From assembly GCA_007922195.1 (NCBI GenBank), contig ML682007.1:16112954-16176953 (forward strand): a DNA stretch of 64,000 nucleotides, read 5' to 3'. The position numbers and the translations under genes were made by a program. Each line of letters starts with the position of its first letter. The first letter of the stretch is position 1. The notes under the pieces were generated by a model, which was given only the letters and a program-made list of their open reading frames with translations, did not search any database and was not told the DNA's origin. The DNA comes from Podocnemis expansa. Its lineage: Eukaryota; Chordata; Testudines; Podocnemididae. Shown here in pieces: positions 49,511 to 60,733 of the stretch.

Positions 49511-51785
49511 TTGCCCTGTGACATGGTCTCATTGGGAGAGCTGTGCAGCAGCTTGAATGACCAAATTTTCAGGCCCTAGAGATAGTTTATGATCATCTGA
49601 TTTCCTGCACAAGTCAGTTAATTTCACCTGCTATTCATTGGCAGTATTGGCACAATCCCCTTTTCAGTCACTTTTGGGTTGTTAGAGCCTCAGACACCCC
49701 CACCCACACCCATTCTTCCTTTACATGACCTTGTGATTGCCACTTCACTACAACTCGGATACGCAGAAGTTCTTCTATCAGAGCTCTCTACCGGGGTCTA
49801 CGCTGGACAAAACTGGGGGAGAATTTATCTTGGATCTGGCTCTCCTTTTACATCCTAATGTATTAGAATTACAGGAGTGAGTGTATCAAAGAAAAGGGTC
49901 AAGACATTGATTCAGTAGAAAAAGGATGGTCTTGAGTCTAAAGTACATGGCTGGGAGTCAGAAGATCTTATGATGTCATCTCCCTAGCATTTTCATTCAT
50001 TTGTGTCATGGGTCATCATCTATATACCCTAGCTGACAGCGGTAATCAGAGGCCTAATCCATGATCATTTGTAAAGTGCTTTGAGATCCTCTGGCAGAGG
50101 GAAAAATACTGTTTGCCTGGATTGTCTGCAAGTGTCACCCATATTACCCTACTACGAAAGTAAAATCTGGTGCTAGAATGGCTCAGGAATCTCATTATGG
50201 GATACAGAGAGTCTTTTCATTGACTGTAAGGGGGCTGAACTGGATCTTCAGGGTTAGCTAGATTCTAATATTTAGCTACTGGTATATGTTAGGAATGGAG
50301 CACAGAATAAACGGTCCCTGAACTATGACTAATTCCATGGATTGTAGCTGTTCTAGTCCTTTCACAGGGTATATGTGGGGGAGGGGGGGAATCTAAACCA
50401 CCCCCATCCTGTGCACAAAGGGATGCTGCAGATACCCTGTCACCATGGCCGTAGTGGCTCCATAGGGTAGGTCACACTGTGTTCTGATTCAGTTAACTGC
50501 CCCAACCAAATCAGTAATCCACAGTTTACAGTATCCCCATATAGGTCTATTCTGTCATTAATCCACGGATTAAAGCATTTCCAAGTCGGCTTTGACGCAA
50601 TACACCACAAATGGCAGAATTCTAAGTCTCATTTCGGTGATCTGTGGATTAGACGAAGAGTCCAGATCAGACTCCCTCAGATTCAGTAAGGGTGGAGAGG
50701 GTCAGGAGGAAGATAGACTTAACAAAACAACAACAAAAAGACAGATAGAAAAAAGGGTTCAGTATCACACTCAAAAAATATCTATATAGTTTATAACAAC
50801 TCTAATGAGGTTCCCCGGCTAATTACCTGCCCCACTGAATCACTGTATGGATCATTCCATCAGAACAGCTATTGGACAGCACTCCCCTTTAAAATGCAAG
50901 TCTGGAGAAAATGAGAGTGAGAGAGGAAAAAAGATGCTACTTCATGCTTCTAAGAATGGCACTGTAGATGGATTTTTTTTTAAACTGCTGATAAGAGCTC
51001 TCTGTGGCCATGACAAGTTGACACAGAAAGTAAAAGCTTTTAGGCTCCCAGCACAGCAAAAACCAGCCCCAGTAAGCAGACTAATCTTTTTTAAAATTCT
51101 GTCAGTGTAGGGAAAACGCATTAATTTGCACTCTGCAGAATGTCCTGGAATGCCTGCCAGCAGCATTAGATACAACATAACACAAATGAATCAAAGACCA
51201 ATGTGGTTGCTGGGCAATTGAGAGGAGGAAGCATATGGGCAATGATCCAGTTATAGGAGGAAATTAGCAAAAGAAATTTTCTGTCTTTAATTGCAATAAA
51301 AGCTTGTGGATTTTCTCCTCTCTCTGTGCAGAAGAAAATAAAAGAAACAAATCTGCCCGTTGTAATACAAGAGAGGGGGGTTATGTATTTGAGAGCTCCA
51401 AAATATCTTACAGTCTTGTCAAGGTACTGGTGAGGTGGTTTGTAAGTACAGGTTTTGGTAAATGTTAGCTAGTCTTCATTTGGCAGGGGGGAGATTACAT
51501 TTTCTAAAAGCTACTTCTTCAAAGCTAGAAGACAGTGCAGATATGACTGGCCCATGGCAATGCAGCATACAGAAAAAAAAAAGGGCAAAGATGATTTAGG
51601 AAGGGAGAAAAAAAACAGAGCTACAGCTAGATGGAAAGGAATTAGGAAAATGCAGGCTGATTTCTTAACACTGAAAGGTACTCAGTGGTGCAACAATCTT
51701 GGAAAGGGAGCCCCAGTGTTGATGGATTCATGAAAGCAATGGAAAGGTATGTATCAGGAACAATCCTTCTCTAACCCCAGGCATG
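49511..51785. other. Gene-free intronic stretch
   Basis: No exon. A SINE fragment at 49946-50110 is listed separately. GGGTCTACGCTGG at about 49794 may be a lone MITE end. Confidence 0.4.
49946..50110 (+). mobile_element. SINE fragment
   Basis: CATGGCTGGGAGTCAGAAGA, CTTATGATGTCATCTCCC and TTGTAAAGTGCTTTGAGATC give SINE head-proximal and tail sequence on the plus strand. The middle is decayed. Confidence 0.5.
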
Positions 51786-51793
51786 GACTAGAA

Positions 51794-52226
51794 CAGTGGT
51801 TCCCAACCTTTTCAGTAACATGGCACACTTCACCGAGACAGACAATTCCATGGCACACCCACTTTTTTTCAGATGAACTGATTGCTTATAAACATCACAT
51901 TTCCTATAATTAAAGGAATACTAGGCAGGTTTGCAACATAGTGCATACAACAAGCTAACAGAGGATCAAATGCATTAATGTTTCAAATCCACCAAAAAAA
52001 TGCACATCTCAATTTTGCGCTTCAGCCACCTGCATTTAGAATCAGAAGACCAATATCATGCTTATAAGTCGATGATTAGTTTCCACACATTTTGAGAGTT
52101 GTAATTTTGGTTAAAAAGACTATTAAGATGAAACAATGTTTGTGTTACATTGATTTTCAATACCTTTGTACAAAATCTGACAGCATACTTGGACAGTTCT
52201 CATGGCACACTGGTTGAAAACTCTTT
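51794..52226. mobile_element. Non-autonomous hAT element with 8-bp target duplication
   Basis: The left end CAGTGGTTCCCAACCTTTTC is followed by CATGGCACAC. The right end has CATGGCACACTGGTTGAAAA then CTCTTT, a decayed inverse. Flanks GACTAGAA (51786-51793) and GACTAGAT (52227-52234) match at 7 of 8. Length 433 bp; same terminal family as the element at 54018. Confidence 0.82.
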
Positions 52227-52234
52227 GACTAGAT

Positions 52235-54003
52235 AGCCCAGGAGTATTTTCCCCATTGGAATCCTCAGTACTCAGACCCCCAGTCTCCTCTTGCATCAGT
52301 GCACCTCCATGGAAATCAAATGGACTTGGTCCTGATTTGAATGTGAATAGGAATCAACATGACTCCAATTCCATCCACCACAAAGGTAAATAGATATATC
52401 AGTCAGTCACTCTGTCACTGATGTGGCCAGGAAATGGGAGAAGTGATGATGATGTGGGGGAACAAGGCGAAAAATTCCATGTGACTTTTTGTATTCTGAT
52501 CAGTTTCTGTGCAGAATACCCATCTGAAAACTACAATGAAGCACACTTATATTTTTCTTTGATGCCTCAGGCATAGAGAATTATTGCCCAAGATCTGGCA
52601 CTTGTGTAGTGTGTGTTAGTCTTTAAGTGTCACAGGACTTCTTGTTTGTTTCTGAAAAATAGGCAGACTAGCTTCCTTGTAGGGAGCCACCTAGTGATCA
52701 TTCAGTAAAGTCCTTATTTGCTTATTGATAGGCTAACTAGGATTCCCCTTCCAGAAAAAAAGGTAATCTCAAAGGCACAGATCCTCAAAGATATTTAGGC
52801 TCTTAACTCCCACTGACTGCAATGGAATTTAGACACTTAAATATCTTTGAGGATCCAAGCCTCAGTTACTCCACTGGTAATTCAACTCTTCACGGGAGTT
52901 ACTCTGACTCATCACGATCAGGTGACCACTGTGGATGCTATCATGTTGGCAGGAATTGAGTATGATTTGAGATGCCAAAGCAGGGGGGCAACCTAAGGAG
53001 GAAAAAATGTTTCCAGCTGTTTTTAAAAAAGGAAGGAGAGAGAGATATGGGACTTCCAGGCATTCACATGAAGATAGGATCATGATTTCTGACAGACAGA
53101 GAAGTGCAGCTGCCTTCCTGATTGCTACCATAATAAGTCTAATATTCGGTCCACATCTGTTTCAAATCCAAGAGTCATAGCCTCAGGTCCCTGCTCATTT
53201 TATCTTAACTCAGCTGGATCTCTCACTGAAGTCAGTGGGAAGGAGATTTTAGAATTTGGCCCCCAGCCTGCAAAAGACAATCTTGCTTCATATGTCCTTG
53301 GCCCTACAACTGTCCTTACAGAATCTTTCATGCAGGTAATGGACAGCAGCAAAAATAAGCAAGCTAGCCAATAGTACAGAATTAGTCATAGATCCTAAAC
53401 CTCAAACTTGCTCTTACAAGGAATCATTCCATTGCATCAACTCAGCCTGTGTAATTAATCTCTCTGTGACTCTGTCCTCTTCAGGTATCCTGCCCAACCC
53501 ACCAGCTTTCTTTCCAATGATTCTCTATTTATTGCAGGTTTCCCAAACAACCTGGCTCCCTCCCATCACCCACAACAACCTTAGAGTATGATCCAGTCAC
53601 TACAAGGCCTGCCAGCACTTCAAAAACAAAATGCCAGTAATGACTCTTTCCATTGCACATGTAAAGGCCATTGCAGGACAAGTCTCATGGGCCCTGGTGG
53701 GCTGACGGAATGAGGATTGGTGGGCAAGGAAGAGTAGCAGTCAGCATGCATGTGACTGACATAGATGACCTAGTTTGGCAGCCAGTCTTCTACTACTGAG
53801 ACACTTTGCTAACCCTTGGCAAAAAGAGGAAGGATCATCATTCAGCAACTGTGGGGGTAACACATGGGGTTGAAGAAGACAAGGGGGCATCGAGAGAGTA
53901 GGACAGAAGAGGAAGAAGGGGCTGAGCATGACTAAGAAGGTTTTGGAAGAGGAGGAACTTGGGTTGGGGAGCTGGAGAGGGCCATGGAAAACAGTGTCAG
54001 AAA
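52235..54003. other. Gene-free intronic stretch
   Basis: No exon. A 3' scrap of the Penelope-like repeat is at about 52610-52655 (TTAGTCTTTAAGTGTCACAG). A well-preserved palindromic element lies at 52777-52859 and a remnant at about 53206-53266. A purine-rich tract runs 53815-53990. Confidence 0.45.
52777..52859. repeat. Short palindromic MITE-like hairpin
   Basis: AGATCCTCAAAGATATTTAG at the left is the near-exact reverse complement of TAAATATCTTTGAGGATCCA at the right. Arms of about 39 bp meet at ACTGACTGCAATGG. It is the best-preserved copy of a dispersed palindromic class. Confidence 0.8.
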
Positions 54004-55638
54004 GGGTGCATCTACACCAGTGGTTCCCAACCTTTTCTCTTCCGTGGCACACCTTGATACTTCAAATTTTTTGAGGCACATCTATTAAAAACTCATGAAT
54101 ATTCAAATTAACTTTAATTATGAATATTCATAAACCATGGCACAGTGTTTTGGAAATGCTGCAATGTGGGGTAGTAGGGGTAGCAGAGCAGGGGTGGCAA
54201 AACACAGGAGGACAGGAGTTGTGTGCTAGGGCAGGAGTGAGTGTGGGCAGCAGACCAGGGCAGGGGTGGCAAAAGAGGACCAGGGCAACCATGCGGGGAT
54301 CAGCACAAGGGTGGTAAGAGAGGAGAGGGGAAGGGAGAACAAGAGTGGCTTTGTGGGGGGCAGAGGGGGAACCTGGGGAGTGGGAAGGTAGGGCAGGGGA
54401 GCATGGCGCAGCACCCACTTCCCCCTTCTCCACAATGGTTCTCTGCCACCCAGGGCAAATCCTCACCCCACTGCTGTTCTCTCCAACCCCAGTGGGTCCT
54501 GTCCTCCCCTCCTCCAGCCCCCTGCTGCCTGTGATGGGCCCTCTCATCACTGCAGGAGCTGGAACTAGGCCTCCAGCCCCCAGCTACACCCCCCCCCAGT
54601 CACCCCACCTCCCAGCTACACACCCTCTGCTACACAGCCACTCCCATCCACCTCTGCCCCCCCCACACCTGCCGCACACAACCCCCAGCAGCCCTCCCCC
54701 CCAAAGCCCTTACCTGGGCTGCTTGCAGGCTGCCTGACACAAGCTGCTCCCCCCGCAGGGGGGAGATTCACACACTCCCAGCCTCGGACAGCTCTCTGCT
54801 GGCTGGGTTAAGGTGGAGCAGGTTTTAAGGAAGAGCCACCAGAACTCTGCCTTCTGGCTGCTCGTGCTATTTTTAGGGAGACCCTGAAACTCTGCGTTCA
54901 GGTGCCTTCCCCTATTTTCAGGGGGACCAGAACACTGCTTGCCTAAAAAGAGGGGGCCCCAGAACTGTGGTTGGGTGCCTTCCCCCCTTATTTTAACCCC
55001 TGCCTTTTCCCAGCCCTGCACAGCCCACATGGCTGGGCTGAGCAGGGAGGGAACTTTAACTCCAGCTCTTGGGGATGCTCACAGCATGCTTTGAGTGTTG
55101 CCGTGGCACACTGGTTGGGAACCACTGGTCTACACTTATAATTTAATTTGAGTTAATGAGGATTAATTCAAGTTACATTAATCCATGGCTACACTGGCTT
55201 TCATTAATTTGAACTAAGGAATTCCTTAGTTTAAATTAACAAAAGCTTACTTCAAGGTTATAAAACATCACTTATCTTCGAAGTAAGGGTCAATTCAAAC
55301 TTATTAGTTCAAATTAACCCTGTGTAGCCATTTTAATTCAAACTAGCAATTAATTCAAATTAACGCTTTTTGTCCTTCTTCCTCCTAGGGTGCCTGCCTC
55401 TTCCTATATATTGGGTGGGGGCATGGCACTTCTTGGGGGCCATCTTGCCACACCTCCCATGGTGCCCCTCTCCTAATTCGAACTAGGAAGTCCTGTCCAT
55501 GGACATGCTAGTTCAAATTGGGTTTCTAGTGGGGCCACATTAGTTCAAATTAACTTAATTCGAACTAATCATTACTAGTTCAAATTAATTAGTTCGAATT
55601 AAGTTAATTTGAACTAACCTTCTCAGTGTAGACATAGC
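54004..55638. mobile_element. TGTCTACACT-ended MITE carrying a hAT insertion
   Basis: The left end GGGTGCATCTACAC (54004-54017) and the right end (CAGTGTAGACATAGC, to about 55638) are inverse partners. The host MITE is about 520 bp without the 1110-bp hAT. Its interior iterates TTAGTTCAAATTAA and its complement, plus CCTAATTCGAACTAGG. It belongs to the same terminal family as 40235 and 40976, with a different internal motif. Confidence 0.8.
54018..55127. mobile_element. Non-autonomous hAT element, 1110 bp
   Basis: Perfect 15-bp terminal inverted repeat CAGTGGTTCCCAACC / GGTTGGGAACCACTG. Flanking octamers ATCTACAC (54010-54017) and GTCTACAC (55128-55135) agree at 7 of 8. The interior is G-rich on the left (54160-54400) and C-rich at 54540-54720. 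Frames of up to 140 codons are low-complexity and show no hAT transposase or BED zinc-finger motif. It lies inside the MITE at 54004-55638. Confidence 0.92.
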
Positions 55639-58600
55639 TGAAGAGTCTATTAGAGGCCTCAACAAATCTGTTTCTGATCACCAGGGCTACCAGTTAACCT
55701 GTTGCCTAGCTCTACTGCAGAAATGTAATGGAGGAATGCCCTCTGGCAACCAAAAGAAATTGCTGGCGCCTAGCTGTGAGCCAGTTTCATCCACCCCTGT
55801 TCTATTAGGAAGAACCTAAGAGTCTTGAATAAATGAACTTCTTGTGGATCCAGGTTTCAGACAGCCTTAACCCTAAATGCAGAAGCTTCTTGATAGTAGT
55901 AATTCCTAACACCTCAGTACTCTGTACAGTATTGCACAAGTGCAAGATCATTGGAAATCAGGGTAGAGCACAGCTGAGTAATTGCTCTGCATCTTACACA
56001 GGAGCAATTCTCAGATAACTCGCTAACAGGTCAAACTTGGATTCTTTATGTGAACACAAGGAAGTTAAGCATACGATGGGAATCTTAGCTTTTGTGTTTC
56101 CTGACTGCTGAGTATTTACAATTTAAAACAGTAAAACACAGAATCAGATTCTATGGCACTATATTTAGCTTTCCCGTTGTGAAGAAAATACCTGCTTAGC
56201 TCTCTCCACTGGAGGAGGTTAGTAGACGTAGACAAGCAAAGGCACCTGTTGAGTCTCATAAAATTAAGTTTGATGTATCCTACAAAACCAAAAGGAACGG
56301 AGATTTGCATAATTTATAGTGGCAAACGTAGCAGTTGCTGCTGAAGAGCACAATCCTGCAATTTCTTGAAACACAGAATGCATGTGGCCATCAGCAAGAC
56401 CATCGGATGCAGAAGGCTCCTCAAGACTCAGCTTAAAAAATGTCCGTTTTACTAAGATGTTGTTTTACTAGATTCATGTGGTAATAGCTAGAGTTCCCTT
56501 CGCACCAGAAATTGCAGAATACAAGCAGCTCATGATGAGCCCAGCAGTTCCATTCAACGAGAGATGCATAAAGGGTCTATCCTCACAGTCACATCCCCCT
56601 CCAACCAATACTTCCAGTCCTGTAAGCCACCTAGAGGGTTTCAGAGAACTGCATGAATAGCAGCATTTTAGAAAATAGCCACACTGAAACATGAAGACCC
56701 AAATATATAAAAAAATTCACATTTTGTTTCAAAGGTAAGGGAAGTGGTCCAATTTTATTTAAAAAAAAGCTTTGAAATTTCATATAATTTACTCAATAAA
56801 TGCAAACTCCGTGGAGCAAGAACAGATTCCTTTTTACCCAGATAAGGGGCCTAATTTGTCCTATTTTCAAGCAAAGACTGCATTTTGAATTTTAAAATTG
56901 CTGTTCATACAAAGCCTGATTTGTTGATCACAAAAGCAAAGAAGTATTTGGGGGGCATTTTAATAGAATACTTCCCATTCTGTGAAAATTTTATGCCACT
57001 TCTGGGTCATAAAGTGACCCAGATCCCCTGAAAGGAAATTTTAAAACACATTTTTCATCATTGTCTTGTAACTCCGGTGAATTCCATGATAACACTTGCT
57101 AGTAATTTTATAAAACATTCCATTTATTATATTCAATAGCATAATAATTCCTGGCAACTGTAAAGCTGAGTTTTAACAGCACTGATTTTTTTTTTCTCCC
57201 TCTATAACTGGTAGGTCTTAGCATTGCTCAAGGACAAGGCATTCAAGTGTATGCATTTGAAATACCATACTTATCCTTCATTTACATAAAAATATCAAAG
57301 CGATTAAAGTAGCAACAACACTTCACTAAACCAAATTACATAACCCCATTTATTTCTTCGGTTAAACACACTGCAGGCAACCTCGTTTCAAAAGCAAGTC
57401 TTCACATACTGCACAGGCATTGTAAAGATTTTTAATAGAAGAAACATTATCTATCAAATCTTTTTAGACACGTGCTACTGTAGTGTGGATAAAATCCCCA
57501 CAATTTGCTATGTTTTTTTTTTCTGCTTACACTATACACCAATCAGCTAAAGCATTTCAAAGTGCTCTGAGCCTTTGTCTGCTAGAACTAATGCAAGAGG
57601 AACCAGAAATCTGTCAAAGCAGGACATGTGCAAAAGAAAGTTCCAGATGACATAATTCAGCTATGAAATATTTTCATGTACTTCATAAAGTCCAGCATAG
57701 ACATTTTGGTTTACTTTGACCTACCTAGTATGTTACCTATTAGATAAACAGGGGTATAGTTAAAAGTTCCTTGATTTCATATAAGGGTAGACGGTTGTGG
57801 TTTGCTATATTAAGCTGTTCTTCCTGAGATTCTGTGGTGCAAGTTAGGAGAATTTGCCTGTACCAGCTGGAAGGAATAGCTTTAAAGTTTAAGTGCTGGG
57901 TTTAAAATACCCAGGCTTCCTTGCATTAGAAGCTGAAATTCCCACAGGTTCAACTCAGCCTCATCCTGCCACACTAAAGAAACTGACAGATACTCAGAAA
58001 TGAATGTCGTCCATAGTTTGCAGAATGTTCAGGCCTACTTAAAGGTTTTGCATATAAACATGAGTGCAAGGAAAGAAAATGAGTCAATATAAGAATTAGT
58101 TACATGAGAAAAAATGTTCAACAGAATTGAAAATGGTCCTAATAGAACAGACACGTCTTCTTTTCTCCCAGTTTTATTTTATGTTTGTGGAAACTGACCA
58201 GGTACATTTCAGCTGTTCACGAGCACCCTCAACTTGTACATGGTCAGTGCTCTATTCTGTGGATCCCAAGGCATCCCAGGCTTTTGAACAATTTTCTGAT
58301 CTAATGGCACATACAAACCAGAAGTCCCATTCTCCTTTCATACATTTCGTTTTCCTCAGTGTTTGTCCTCTCAGTATCATATTTCAGCGTGAAGCAGTAA
58401 AAAGCCTAATCTGGACTCATGGCTGAAGGTTGTTTTTAGGCATGCCCTGTAAGGTTACATATCTACCAGGGGATTAGTTCTTTTTGAAGAATAACTGCAT
58501 TTTGTGTGGCGTGGGGAACCAAGAGAATTTTGAGGTTCCAGGTTTTCAACCACCAGAAGTACTAACAGAAGAAAGCAAGTCCTTCTCCTAGCCATCTTTG

Positions 58601-59159
58601 CTGGGCACTACCCATTGGTGGAGGCTGGCTCTTTATGGCAGAATGCAGTGTGAAATGGCTATCACACCTCGTATTCTCTAACTTAACAGGCCATATGATC
58701 TCCCACCCCCACCATACCTGAATATGAAATCCATATTCAAATGCATCAGTAGTCTCTATTTCTCTGGTGTGGATAAAGTACAGTCTGTATGGTTTTGAGC
58801 AAAATTCCATACAGCCAGTTCATCTTTTTGCAGTACACCAGTCAGGATACACTTTCTCATTTGGTAAGCTTACATGAAATAAGTCTCCACAGCAAAATTT
58901 ATTTTTGTAAAAAGAATTATACCACAATAAAATATTTTCTTTCAGATTATAAATTGTATTTCTCAGGATTTAAATGTTTAAAAACCCATGCTCAGATTCT
59001 TTGAAAGATACCAGTGATCTAGTCAGAAGATAATGCATCATGTTTTCAAATGGTAATTCAATGTCTGCTTGACATTCCACAAATCCTTCCATTTATCACA
59101 GTGGTAATTAAGTGTACATCTTATTTAAAGATCCCATTTAACAGGTAACATGTTAATCA
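55639..59159. other. Gene-free intronic stretch with few recognised repeats
   Basis: AT-rich, and the longest stretch in the window in which I recognise no transposon ends. It lies 1-5 kb downstream of the first exon, so conserved intronic regulatory sequence is possible, but conservation cannot be judged from one sequence. Confidence 0.4.
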
Positions 59160-59300
59160 GCTTTCATAGCACCCCTTCAGACTAGATAGTTATGCATTAT
59201 TCCTGTTTGAGAGATGGGGAAACCAAGGCACAAGAATACAGTGATTTGCCAATATTATCCAATGGCACTCAAGATTAGATCACTGAATCATCTGACTTCT
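59160..59300 (-). mobile_element. MIR-like / tortoise-type SINE fragment
   Basis: CATAGCACCCCTTCAGACTA, GATGGGGAAACCAAGGCACA, GTGATTTGCCAATATTATCC and CATCTGACTTCTGATTCC read as a reverse-complemented SINE. Confidence 0.55.
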
Positions 59301-59444
59301 GATTCCACTGATTTCTTCAGACCATATTGAATCCCCCTCCCCCCCCACAAAAACAACAGAGAGGAATTAAATGAGAGTGAAAATCAATATAATTTTCATT
59401 TTCAAATTAAAAACCAAGAAGATATTGGTTCTCATGGGGGAGGG

Positions 59445-59665
59445 GTTGGTCTAGGGATCTGTGAAGCATTTCAGGAGACAGAAAATTCTGAGATCTACGC
59501 CAGCTCTAGCAATGACTCTTTTTACAAATATGGGCAAATCAACTGACCTATTTGCCTCAGTTTCCCCATCTGAAAAATAAGGATATTAATACCCATTGGC
59601 CTTTCGTGCTACCCTATTTTCAAAATTACCCTGAGGGTGAAAAGGGCTAAAAAGCTGTTAATAAA
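59445..59665 (+). mobile_element. Decayed tRNA-derived SINE
   Basis: TTGGTCTAGGGATCTG is an A-box-like head. GACCTATTTGCCTCAGTTTC, CCCATCTGAAAAATAAGGAT and ATTAATACCC are a typical SINE tail. It lies in the opposite orientation to the fragment about 150 bp to its left. Confidence 0.6.
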
Positions 59666-60299
59666 GACAACATGAGGCTAATAAGACCGTTTGCTACAAA
59701 CATGCAATTAGTTCAGTCGCCTGCAACTGCGGGAGCAGTGGGCAGGATTTTAATCTCAGCAACACCAGCATCAAGCTGGCAAATCCCCACGGATTTCAAC
59801 CAGATTCACCCCGCTATCCCAGAGACGTTTCCATCAGCCATCTCCGGAATTCAGTGCTGCTGCACTCCGTGCCCACCCAAACCTCTGGCTGGTTGCAGCA
59901 AGAGCTGGCTCTGCGACCTGAGCAGAGAAAAATCGACCAGGCGCTGCCCTGCCTAGCCTGTTGGCTGGGGAAAGAGAAGCAAGCGAGCCCCTCTCGCTGC
60001 AGTTTCCCCTCGGGACGCAAATCCCAGCTGTTTGAGCCTGGAAAGCCACTCCACTTCCGCTCCCTGTTGATTCAGCAGAAAGCGGCGCTGCGGCAGGAGC
60101 AGCCACCCCACGGCCGCTCATTGTGCTCCGCAGGCGCCCGGGGGGCCCTGGCCGGCTGCCCGTTTGCGCAGCGCCACAGCTGGCTCGGCCGGGCCGGGCT
60201 TTTGCCGGCTCCCGCGGCTGCGAGCTAGGATGGCCCCGGAGCCACCTGCTGCGCCGCCCCGGGGGCTTTGGCAGCCGCCGGCTGTGCGCGGCCCCTTAC

Positions 60300-60369
60300 C
60301 TTCCGTGGCATAGCTGTGGTCGCGCAGGAAACTGCTGTTGATCTTGCGGGTATCAATGTCCTCCTCCAT
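60300..60369 (-). CDS. PPP2R2B: PPP2R2B first coding exon (PP2A B55-beta, beta-1-type N-terminus), partial
   Basis: On the minus strand, ATG at 60369 opens 23 codons that begin [11 protein letters not shown] and end DHSYATE, followed by one G of a split codon. The exon ends at 60300 and the intron starts GTAAGG at 60299, a consensus donor in phase 1. This matches the N-terminal tail of mammalian PPP2R2B isoform beta-1, which continues with ADIIS from exon 2. The gamma paralogue (PPP2R2C) starts MGEDTDTRKIN and has YVTE, so beta fits better; PPP2R2A and PPP2R2D have unrelated tails. Residue 12 is Ser here and Asn in the human protein. The full protein is about 443 residues, a WD40 propeller that directs the PP2A core enzyme to substrates and is enriched in brain; the propeller exons are not in this window. 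Bases around the ATG are T at -3 and G at +4, a weak start context. The exon sits inside a CpG island. Confidence 0.93.
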
Positions 60370-60424
60370 TGACGGCGGGGCGAGCGGCGCCGGGCGGGAG
60401 AAGCGGCAGGCCAGGATCCATCAT
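60353..60424 (-). other. Upstream ORF overlapping the PPP2R2B start codon
   Basis: Two adjacent ATGs at 60424 and 60421 on the minus strand open a 23-codon frame ([11 protein letters not shown]...NGGGH) that stops at 60353. It runs past the main ATG (60369) in another frame. The second ATG has A at -3 and G at +4, a stronger context than the main start. If the transcript includes this region, ribosomes starting here would bypass the main start, so it is a candidate translational repressor. Its presence in the mature mRNA is inferred. Confidence 0.5.
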
Positions 60425-60443
60425 CTCCCCCCGGCGGGCGGGC

Positions 60444-60467
60444 TCAGCGGCGGGGCGGCTGCGGCAT
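60444..60467 (-). other. Seven-codon upstream ORF in the PPP2R2B leader
   Basis: ATG at 60467 on the minus strand, preceded by ACC, opens MPQPPRR and stops at 60444, before the overlapping upstream ORF begins at 60424. A short terminated frame of this kind can allow reinitiation downstream. It matters only if transcription starts above 60467, which is likely but not shown. Confidence 0.4.
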
Positions 60468-60711
60468 GGTGCTGCCCGAGCGGGACCGGAGCGAGGCAAG
60501 AAAAGCGGTTGCGCCCGCCTCCTCCCCCGCGCAGGGATGGCGGTGCGGGAGGCTGCGAGCCCCGGCGGCGCCCAACAGGTCCCCGGGCGAGTCACCAAAT
60601 GCGGGCGGCGGCGGCGGCGGGAGGCTTATGGTGCATTAAAGCCCAAGCTCCTCCCCTACAGCTCGGCGCCGGCCAACCGCGGCGGCGGCTCGGGGACTCT
60701 CCGCGCACCTT

Positions 60712-60733
60712 GCCGCCGCCGCCGCCGCCGCCG
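60712..60733 (-). repeat. (CGG)7 trinucleotide run in the PPP2R2B promoter or leader
   Basis: The plus strand shows seven GCC units plus one G, followed by CAG. The sense (minus) strand therefore reads CTG followed by a CGG run. It lies 343-364 bases upstream of the ATG. An opposite-polarity run, five GGC/CGG units on the plus strand, is at 60604-60620, and a shorter one at about 60678-60689, so the transcript could form GC-rich hairpins. Confidence 0.85.

Larger units (their letters stand above)
1..60299 (-). other. PPP2R2B: Intron 1 of PPP2R2B (partial, runs off the left edge)
   Basis: On the minus strand all of this is downstream of the splice donor at 60299. I looked for the next exon (the ADIISTVEF...ATGDKGG block at the start of the WD40 domain) and for splice-flanked coding blocks, and recognised none, so exon 2 probably lies beyond position 1. 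Human intron 1 of this gene is also very long. The reading was by eye, so a short non-coding or alternative exon could be missed. Confidence 0.75.

Noticed and set aside
54128..54737. Overlapping frames of 97-140 codons on both strands
   Set aside because: They lie inside a non-autonomous hAT element with G-rich and C-rich blocks; they are low complexity and not transposase.
60118..60369. 83-codon minus-strand frame taken as a complete small protein
   Set aside because: Only the first 23 codons are coding. The rest is intron 1 read through the GTAAGG donor.
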